Shown in pieces: positions 13,935 through 19,187 of a stretch of DNA of 19,187 bases. A model generated the notes under the pieces. The model ran no database searches. It was not told where the DNA came from and worked only from the letters and a program-made list of their open reading frames with translations. How positions within the stretch are numbered: position 1 is the stretch's first letter; every line of letters begins with the position of its first letter. This DNA comes from Sphingomonas sp. (GTDB lineage: Bacteria; Pseudomonadota; Alphaproteobacteria; Sphingomonadales; Sphingomonadaceae). Both the position numbers and the translations under genes were made by a program. The stretch covers positions 1-19,187 of the forward strand of contig JAICSX010000042.1 in NCBI GenBank assembly GCA_025936675.1. The letters are read 5' to 3'.

Positions 13935-15554
13935 ATGGGGTGGTGGTTCGGGCGCATTCTGACCTTCGAAGTCGTCGCGGATTCGGACTCTGTAACGTTG
14001 TCAGCCATCCTGGCTGACGCCTCTGGTGGCGCGATTCAGACCGATGCCCCACAGACAGTCGGGGGATACGCAGCATATGGAAAGTCCGTCGCCGCTTCCG
14101 TTCAGCCGCTCGTCGACTGCTTCGACGTCCCGCTCTTCGACGACGGGGTCGTGCTCCGTCCCGCCGCGGACCAGACGCCGTTGCAGGTGAGCGCGGATGA
14201 GCTTGGGAACAGCGCCGACGGCGAGAAAGTATCTGCGGTTCAGCGCGAGCAGCTGCCGGTGCGGGCAATCCCTTCGACGTTGCGGCTCACTTACTACGAC
14301 CCGGATCGTGACTACCAGGCCGGGGAAGCGCGCGCCTCTGCGGGCGACCAAGGCACGAACGAAGTGCAGCTGGAGCTGCCTGCGGCGCTCTCTGCCGACG
14401 ATGCAAAGACGCTCGTCCAACGCATGCTGGCGCGGCAATGGGCGGCGCGTGACAGGCTGACGCTTCGGCTGCCGCCCACGCGGGTGGACCTCGAGCCCGG
14501 GAGCATCGTGCAGCCTCAGATCGTGCCCGGTTCCTGGCTGGTCGACACATGCACCGTCGAGGGGTTCGTTACCGTCGCGACGCTCCGGCCGTCTTGGCAG
14601 CCGGCTGCTTCGCTCGTCGGCGAGTCTGGGCGGATTGTCGCGAGCGCCGATATTGTCGATGCGCCGACGACCCTGGCACTGATCGACACGGCCAACCTTG
14701 CCGATCCGCAGGCAAACGAACCGGCGGTCCTGATTGCGGCGTCGTCGCCAAACCGGGGGTGGGCTGCGCGGCCGCTCGTTGTCAACTGTTCCGGCCAGAC
14801 ATTCGCAACGCAAATGCCGGTACGCAAGTCGATCCTGGGAACTGCCACGTCGGTGCTCGCGGATGCCGAGCCGTATCTCATCGACCAAATCAATTCGGTC
14901 GACATCCAACTGGTCGATCGTCAACAATGGCTCACCAGTTGCGACGATGATGCGCTCGCGAGCGGTGCAAACCTCGTCATGCTCGGTAACGAGCTCGTCC
15001 AGTTCGGCAGCGCGACGCCGCTGGGGAACGGCGCATTCCGGCTCGCTCGTCTGCTGCGCAGCCGCGGCGCGACGGAATGGGCGGCGCCCGCACACGCGGC
15101 GGGCGAGCTTTTCTGCCTTCTCGAACCCACCTCGGTGAGGCCGCTTTCTCTGCCGATCTGGATGCGGGGCTCGACACTCACCGCGGCGGATCGAGACGGC
15201 TCGACCGCCGCGGTCAGCTTCGCTGCCGAATCCGTGCGCCCACTGCCGCCGGTTGATCTGTGGGCCGAACTTTCCTCATCCGGCGATCTCGTGCTCAACT
15301 GGATCCGGAGGAGCCGGGCCGGCTTCGCCTGGCTCGATGAAGTCGACGCAGCAATCGGCGAAAGCCAAGAGCAGTACCGCGTCACGCTGATTGGCGCGAT
15401 CGCTCAGTTAGACCTCGCAAGCGAGGTGTCGACCGTGACGATTGCCGCTGCTGATCTCGCCCCGCTCGGAGCCGGAACAGCAACCGTCGAAGTGCGGCAG
15501 GTTGGAGACTGGGCGGCATCCCGTCCGGCGCAGCTGACAATCGAACTTCCATAG
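13935..15554 (+). CDS. Phage/GTA gp15-like tail protein, N-terminally shortened
   Basis: A 539-residue protein matching the C-terminal two-thirds of sphingomonad phage-type/GTA tail (baseplate) proteins. FGRILTFEVVADSDSVTLS (5-23) corresponds to the middle of such proteins, where FGNRIP..TFEVV is usual. LRLTYYDPDRDYQAGE (about 116-131), the LVQRMLARQWAARDRLTLRLPP stretch and LEPGSIVQPQIVPGSW follow in family order. The usual N-terminal region (Gly-rich start, GQPLPRQFG, IIWATDL) is missing and is not found in any frame upstream. The ATG at 13935 has AGGAG six bases upstream and its own promoter, so the shortened gene looks expressible. No other tail or capsid genes are present apart from the DUF2793 gene ten bases downstream. 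Alternatives: a degrading remnant, or a retained exported/adhesive fragment. Confidence 0.75.
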   Translation: MGWWFGRILTFEVVADSDSVTLSAILADASGGAIQTDAPQTVGGYAAYGKSVAASVQPLVDCFDVPLFDDGVVLRPAADQTPLQVSADELGNSADGEKVSAVQREQLPVRAIPSTLRLTYYDPDRDYQAGEARASAGDQGTNEVQLELPAALSADDAKTLVQRMLARQWAARDRLTLRLPPTRVDLEPGSIVQPQIVPGSWLVDTCTVEGFVTVATLRPSWQPAASLVGESGRIVASADIVDAPTTLALIDTANLADPQANEPAVLIAASSPNRGWAARPLVVNCSGQTFATQMPVRKSILGTATSVLADAEPYLIDQINSVDIQLVDRQQWLTSCDDDALASGANLVMLGNELVQFGSATPLGNGAFRLARLLRSRGATEWAAPAHAAGELFCLLEPTSVRPLSLPIWMRGSTLTAADRDGSTAAVSFAAESVRPLPPVDLWAELSSSGDLVLNWIRRSRAGFAWLDEVDAAIGESQEQYRVTLIGAIAQLDLASEVSTVTIAAADLAPLGAGTATVEVRQVGDWAASRPAQLTIELP

Positions 15555-15564
15555 GAGCAACACG

Positions 15565-16062
15565 ATGACGGCAACGCCGCGACTTTCGCTTCCCTTCCTC
15601 AGCGTCGGACAGGCACAGAAGGAATTCACCCATAACGAGGCCCTGCAGACGCTTGACGCACTCGTCGGCGCCGCCGTCGAAGAGCCGCCCCGGGCAACGC
15701 CGCCCGCGTCGCCGGCGCTCGGCCAATGCTATATCGTTGCGGACGGCGCGACCGACGCGTGGGCCGGTAATTCGCAATCGATTGCTGCGTGGACGACCGG
15801 CGGCTGGCGCTTCATCACGCCACTTGCCGGTATGGCCGCTTATGAACGCTCCACGAGCACCTGGGCCGTGTTCCGCAGCGGTGCATGGGAGATGGGAATG
15901 CTGCGGGGGGATGCCGTGCTGATTGGCAATGAGCAGGTCGTCGGCGCACGAGCGGCAGCAATTGACTCGCCAGCGAACGGGTCGGTCATCGACGTCGAAG
16001 CGCGCGCGGCCGTCGATGCCATTCTCGTCACTTTGCGTCAGCACGGCCTGATCGAGACTTAA
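15565..16062 (+). CDS. DUF2793 domain protein (tail-associated)
   Basis: A 165-residue protein starting with the DUF2793 signature: TPRLSLPFLSVGQAQKEFTHNEAL (residues 4-27). It continues with LGQCYIVADGATDAWAGN and a Trp-rich GGWRFITP block. In alphaproteobacteria this family commonly follows the GTA/phage gp15-like tail gene, and it does so here, ten bases downstream with ribosome site TAGGAG. It is presumed to be a tail-tip or host-contact component; no biochemical role is established. The last 35 residues form a variable tail. Confidence 0.88.
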   Translation: MTATPRLSLPFLSVGQAQKEFTHNEALQTLDALVGAAVEEPPRATPPASPALGQCYIVADGATDAWAGNSQSIAAWTTGGWRFITPLAGMAAYERSTSTWAVFRSGAWEMGMLRGDAVLIGNEQVVGARAAAIDSPANGSVIDVEARAAVDAILVTLRQHGLIET

Positions 16063-16069
16063 AAAAGCA

Positions 16070-16086
16070 AACCGTCTCAAACGGTT
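16070..16086 (+). terminator. Weak hairpin after the tail remnant
   Basis: AACCGT (16070-16075) and ACGGTT (16081-16086) make a 6-bp stem with a CTCAA loop, eight bases after the DUF2793 stop. There is no T-run afterwards, so termination would be weak or Rho-assisted. Confidence 0.3.
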
Positions 16087-16144
16087 CGGCAAAGACTCGT
16101 CGCGGAACTGAGGCTTTTCGGCAACAGCTCTACGCAATCACGTG

Positions 16145-16172
16145 CTTGCACGGCACCTAGCGCTCTCATAAT
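16145..16172 (+). promoter_or_regulatory. Candidate promoter of the outer-membrane barrel gene
   Basis: CTTGCA (16145-16150) is followed after 16 bases by CATAAT (16167-16172), one mismatch from the TATAAT consensus, 49 bases before the ATG at 16221. Confidence 0.45.
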
Positions 16173-16220
16173 GTGTTCCCGCAGTTCTATTACCGGACGC
16201 ATCTGAAAGGGGACAATTCT

Positions 16221-17087
16221 ATGCGTAAGCTCGGCATTGCGGTGGCGCTCGCAACCACGGCCATGGCGACGCCCGCGCTGGCTCGCGACCACAGCTTCTA
16301 TGTGGGGGTCGAGGGCGGCGCCATGCTCGTTGAAGATCAGCAGGTCGACACGTTCGACCCCACCAGGACAACCTCTACGCTTGGTGAGTTCTCGATCGAC
16401 TACGGCCTTGGCTATGACGTCGATCTCATTGCCGGCTACGATTTCGGCATGGTTCGGCTCGAAGGCGAGCTCGGCTACAAGCACGCCGGGATCGACGAGC
16501 TGGAAGTCCGCGATTTCCCGCTGACCGGCGTTCCGCTCGGATCGCATCTTCAAGTTGACGGAAGCAGTCACTCGCTTTCGGGCATGATCAACGGCCTGCT
16601 CGACTTCGGCGACGAAGACGCCTGGAGCGGCTACGTCGGTGCGGGTATCGGCGTTGCCAGCGTGCATACGAACATGAGCGAGGATCCGGACTTCCCGGGT
16701 CTGATCGTTGAAGGTTCGCAGAGCCGCCTCGCCTGGCAGGCAATCATGGGCGTTCGGACGGCCATTAGCCCGAACATCGACCTCGGCCTGAAATATCGCT
16801 TTTTCAACGTCCCGAACATCAAGGTCGCCGATGCCAGCGACTTCAACCTCGGTGAGCTGAAAACCCGGTGGAAATCGCACAGCTTGCTCCTGAGCCTTAC
16901 CTACAACTTCGCAGCTCCGCCGCCTCCGCCTCCGCCGCCGCCCCCACCGCCCCCGCCGCCCCCGCCGCCCCCCGCGCCCGCGACGCAGACGTGCCCGGAC
17001 GGTTCGGTGATCCTGGCAACGGACACCTGCCCGGCACCGCCGCCTCCGCCTCCGCCGCCTCCGCCGGCGCCCGAGCGCGGCCTCTAA
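16221..17087 (+). CDS. OmpA-like outer-membrane beta-barrel with poly-proline tail
   Basis: A 288-residue protein: signal peptide (MRKLGIAVALATTAMATPALA, cleaved after ALA), then an eight-stranded barrel of the OmpA/OMP_b-brl type (about 25-230), with alternating strands such as YVGVEGGAMLVED, VDLIAGYDFGMVRLEGELGYKH, SGYVGAGIGVASVHT and HSLLLSLTYNF. The tail has 19 consecutive prolines (bases 16917-16973), a TCPDGSVILATDTCP block with two Cys, and ten more prolines. No C-terminal OmpA peptidoglycan-binding domain follows; the protein ends APERGL. It is probably an abundant surface protein, given the clear ribosome site (AGGGGA), the promoter and the strong terminator. The proline runs should require EF-P and are prone to length change. 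Confidence 0.9.
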   Translation: MRKLGIAVALATTAMATPALARDHSFYVGVEGGAMLVEDQQVDTFDPTRTTSTLGEFSIDYGLGYDVDLIAGYDFGMVRLEGELGYKHAGIDELEVRDFPLTGVPLGSHLQVDGSSHSLSGMINGLLDFGDEDAWSGYVGAGIGVASVHTNMSEDPDFPGLIVEGSQSRLAWQAIMGVRTAISPNIDLGLKYRFFNVPNIKVADASDFNLGELKTRWKSHSLLLSLTYNFAAPPPPPPPPPPPPPPPPPPPAPATQTCPDGSVILATDTCPAPPPPPPPPPPAPERGL

Positions 17088-17105
17088 CGGCGAGCATGAA
17101 AAGAG

Positions 17106-17140
17106 AACCGGTCCGGGCGCTCGCCCGGGCCGGTTTTTTT
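17106..17140 (+). terminator. Intrinsic terminator after the barrel gene
   Basis: CCGGTCCGGGCG (17108-17119) pairs with CGCCCGGGCCGG (17122-17133), twelve pairs with one G-U, followed by seven T residues. It lies about 20 bases after the stop codon. Confidence 0.95.
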
Positions 17141-17212
17141 ATGTGCGAAGTTCGCGCTCGAAGGAGCGCGTTGGCAGACGCGTTTTGACGCGATGAAGTT
17201 GAGCGCTGGCCG

Positions 17213-18514
17213 TCAGTGGTTGGACGCGAACTGCGGCGCCTGACGATCCCAGCCGTAGATATCGGGAAGGTAGCTGAGCTTCCCGTCCTTCACCTGCGCC
17301 GTGATGTAGGTCAGGTATATGGGCGTCGGTTGCGGAAGCTGAACCCGCAACTCCGGCGTATTTCCGGGCGACTCCGGCTCGTGTCCGAGCAGCCAACGCC
17401 CGAGCCGCTTCACATCCTCCACACGAACGCAGCCGTTGCTGAGATTGCGGTTCGCAAGCGCGAACTTCGCATGGTCGGGTGTATCGTGCAGATAGATATC
17501 CTGCGGATTCGGGAACGGGAATTTGAGGATCCCCATGGAGTTCAGCGGTCCCGGATCCTGCTGGATCTTGAGGTGAACCTTGCCCGCAGCAGCTCCCTTC
17601 CAGTCGACCTTTGTCGGGTCGATGATGGTCGGATGCTCGCTCCAGTCCTCGATCACATGATAGCCGTGCGACGTGAGGTATTTCATCCCGCCGCGGAGAA
17701 AGTTCGGCGCGATAGTCTTGCGCACGAGATGATCCGGCGCATGCCAGTACGGATTGTAGGTGATGTAGTACATGTAGCTGGCGATGAGCGGCGTCGGAAG
17801 TTCCTGCATTCCGGTGATCACCTTCATCGAATCGATCGCCTGCCCATCCTGGTACAAGGTCAGCATGGACGAGCCGGAATCCACGAGCAGGAACCGGCCT
17901 TTGGGGGGTAGCGATCGAACGCGGTCGAGATTGGCGAGCAGCCTCGGGTCGGGCGTGAGATCACCGGTCGCTTGCGCCTGCGCCCAAGCCGTATCGCGCA
18001 ACTGCTTGTAGATGCTGTTCACGTCCGACGTGCTTGCGAGATAAGCCGTGAGGGACGGCGCGGAAGAGGCGGTCAGCAATATCTGGTCGGCGCGATTACC
18101 TTGCGGCTCGAGCACCGGATAGGCGTAGATCATGCCCGTGGTGGGCCGTTTGATGGCCTGTACATATTGGACCCACGCGGACGAAAGCACCCGCTCGGCG
18201 TTGGCGATGTCATCGGGTTTGCCGCTGTTTGCCTGTGCTGCTGCGGCATGGACCTGATCGGCGAGCTGCGGTCCTTGGGCGAAGCCGTCGAACGGCGCCC
18301 TCTGCAGGATCGCGGTGAGCTGCGCAATTGCGGCCGCATCGGGACCGTTCCGGAACCAAATCGAGTGCGACTGCCAGGTGTTGTAAAAGGCCGCCACGGC
18401 GGTCGCTGCCGGCACGGCCGCTGACTGGCCGTTCGCTGCCGCTGACGACGGGGCAGGCGCTAGCGCCAGCGCCAGACCCGATATGCCCGCCGATAGAATC
18501 TTCAATCTTTGCAC
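17213..18514 (-). CDS. YcbB-type L,D-transpeptidase
   Basis: A 433-residue exported protein. A signal peptide (about 1-26) is followed by a helical N-terminal half with an YcbB-like beginning (FYNTWQSHSIWF) and a YkuD catalytic domain (about 207-410). FLLVDSGSSMLTLY is the first strand, YNPYWHAPDHLVRKTIAPNF is the substrate-cap region typical of the YcbB branch, and IYLHDTPDHAKF plus SNGCVRVED hold the active site (Cys362). YcbB-type enzymes carry SSGCVRV-like motifs, so the Asn before Gly is not a defect. They form 3-3 cross-links in periplasmic peptidoglycan. The usual PG_binding_1 domain is not apparent. GTG at 18514 has GGAGGGGGAG directly upstream. It converges on the barrel gene. Confidence 0.9.
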   Translation of the reverse strand: MQRLKILSAGISGLALALAPAPSSAAANGQSAAVPAATAVAAFYNTWQSHSIWFRNGPDAAAIAQLTAILQRAPFDGFAQGPQLADQVHAAAAQANSGKPDDIANAERVLSSAWVQYVQAIKRPTTGMIYAYPVLEPQGNRADQILLTASSAPSLTAYLASTSDVNSIYKQLRDTAWAQAQATGDLTPDPRLLANLDRVRSLPPKGRFLLVDSGSSMLTLYQDGQAIDSMKVITGMQELPTPLIASYMYYITYNPYWHAPDHLVRKTIAPNFLRGGMKYLTSHGYHVIEDWSEHPTIIDPTKVDWKGAAAGKVHLKIQQDPGPLNSMGILKFPFPNPQDIYLHDTPDHAKFALANRNLSNGCVRVEDVKRLGRWLLGHEPESPGNTPELRVQLPQPTPIYLTYITAQVKDGKLSYLPDIYGWDRQAPQFASNH

Positions 18515-18626
18515 CGCACTCCCCCTCCGCTGCCTGGCGACTCTATCCCCTTATACTCGCACGCCAACATGCATTAGCGATGAACTGGCTCACGGCAGTG
18601 ACAGACTGTTGCGCAGAGCGCCGGCC

Positions 18627-19025
18627 TCAGGCTGGTGCGAGCCGCTTCACGGACGGGAAGGTCCGGCCGGTCTCGCGCGCAAGGCCGCGCGCCGCGATGA
18701 CATCGACGAGCGCCGCACCGGCCACGAAGCCGAGCGCGCCGGCGACTGCACCTTTCCTGCTGCTGCGGGAGAAAGCGAGCGCAAGCGCGCCGAAGTCCAT
18801 GGCATCGCCGATTACGCGACCCCACGCGTTGGTGGACACTCCCGGCCCTCCAAGAAGCATTGCGCCGGCAAGCAGCTCGCGAGCCCCGAACAGCCTGGCA
18901 ATAGTCTCGGCGGACTTGCTCTGGAGTCCGAGCAATCGAGCAAGCCGCCTCGGAGCTGCAGCCTCCAGCAGCCCGAGGCCGATGCTGAACACGCCGAGGC
19001 CCAAGCCCAACTTCTTGTAGTCCAT
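18627..19025 (-). CDS. Small hypothetical membrane protein
   Basis: A 132-residue protein with about four hydrophobic segments. It begins MDYKKLGLGLGVFSIGLGLL and contains FGARELLAGAMLL and WGRVIGDAMDFGALALAF. The latter wording (W.R..GD..D...L) recurs in a family of small membrane proteins of unknown function; I could not assign a family number with certainty. GGGAGAAAG lies eight bases before the ATG at 19025. It is followed 113 bases later by the YcbB-type transpeptidase on the same strand, so co-transcription is possible. Confidence 0.8.
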   Translation of the reverse strand: MDYKKLGLGLGVFSIGLGLLEAAAPRRLARLLGLQSKSAETIARLFGARELLAGAMLLGGPGVSTNAWGRVIGDAMDFGALALAFSRSSRKGAVAGALGFVAGAALVDVIAARGLARETGRTFPSVKRLAPA

Positions 19026-19156
19026 GATCTTTCTCCCGAGTGCCGCAGACTCCAGCGCGCTATCGACATGGGTGTTCAGCTCGAGCGCCGGCGTCGGACT
19101 TGTCTTCGGAGCAGTTGGGCGCCTAGGCCGGCGCTGAACTGAGCTGAAGGACTGGC

Positions 19157-19187
19157 ATGGACATCAAGGGAGTGGCCGCGGTGGTGA
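19157..19187 (+). CDS. Short-chain dehydrogenase, N-terminal start (partial)
   Basis: Only ten complete codons are present: MDIKGVAAVV. This matches the first beta-strand of SDR enzymes, especially the 3-hydroxyacyl-CoA dehydrogenase type II group (MDIKGVAAVVTGGASGLG). GAAGGA lies six bases before the ATG. It leaves the right edge, so the call is tentative. Confidence 0.5.
   Translation, partial: MDIKGVAAVV

Noticed and set aside
14001..15095. 364-codon minus-strand frame antisense to the tail protein
   Set aside because: Arg-rich with no family features; the plus-strand frame matches a known tail-protein family.
16917..17070. Microsatellite or CRISPR-like repeat
   Set aside because: The CCG-rich repeats are poly-proline codons in the barrel gene tail; there are no spacers or conserved repeat units.

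Overview
The window is chromosomal DNA from a high-GC alphaproteobacterium, most likely a sphingomonad (Sphingomonadaceae or a close relative). This is inferred from protein style: a YoaK/PilZ/AmpG/L,D-transpeptidase repertoire, a DUF2793 gene following a GTA-type tail protein, and an outer-membrane barrel with a poly-proline CPDGS tail. It carries about 20 real genes, two of them cut by the window edges. Most are ordinary housekeeping or envelope genes in short, often convergent or divergent units.

Layout. Positions 1-160 hold the end of folC, whose stop codon interlocks with that of a convergent AmpG-type permease (157-1893). A dispersed palindromic repeat (1915-1989) abuts the permease start. 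A single-domain response regulator (2042-2479, minus) diverges from an RsuA/RluB pseudouridine synthase (2494-3306), which is translationally coupled to rsmD (3303-3842). Next come a small Ala/Lys-rich protein (minus), an exported L,D-transpeptidase (minus), an FNT-family channel (plus), a membrane-anchored cytochrome c (minus), a tandem PilZ protein (plus) and a YoaK/DUF1275 membrane protein (minus). A higBA toxin-antitoxin pair (7958-8541) faces a small nucleotidyltransferase-fold protein that sits directly behind uvrD (9026-11374, minus).

The 800-base stretch between uvrD and a hemerythrin-like gene (11375-12177) is the most interesting part. It holds a run of perfect hairpins capped by UUCG and GNRA tetraloops, all in plus-strand sense, and ends in a very strong intrinsic terminator. 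I interpret it as a large structured non-coding RNA of about 0.55 kb that matches no class I recognise (not RNase P RNA, tmRNA, SRP RNA or 6S RNA).

The last third holds a secreted hypothetical protein, a cupredoxin (minus), and an isolated two-gene remnant of a phage/GTA tail module. The remnant is an N-terminally shortened gp15-like tail protein plus a DUF2793 protein, behind its own promoter and a leader hairpin. An OmpA-like barrel with long poly-proline tracts and a strong terminator follows. A YcbB-type L,D-transpeptidase (minus), a small membrane protein (minus) and the first ten codons of a probable short-chain dehydrogenase complete the window.

Functional themes: envelope and peptidoglycan (AmpG recycling, two L,D-transpeptidases, OmpA-like barrel), ribosome maturation (RluB-type synthase, RsmD), DNA repair (UvrD), signalling (receiver, PilZ) and a toxin-antitoxin locus. 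No tRNA, rRNA, CRISPR array or intact insertion sequence was seen.
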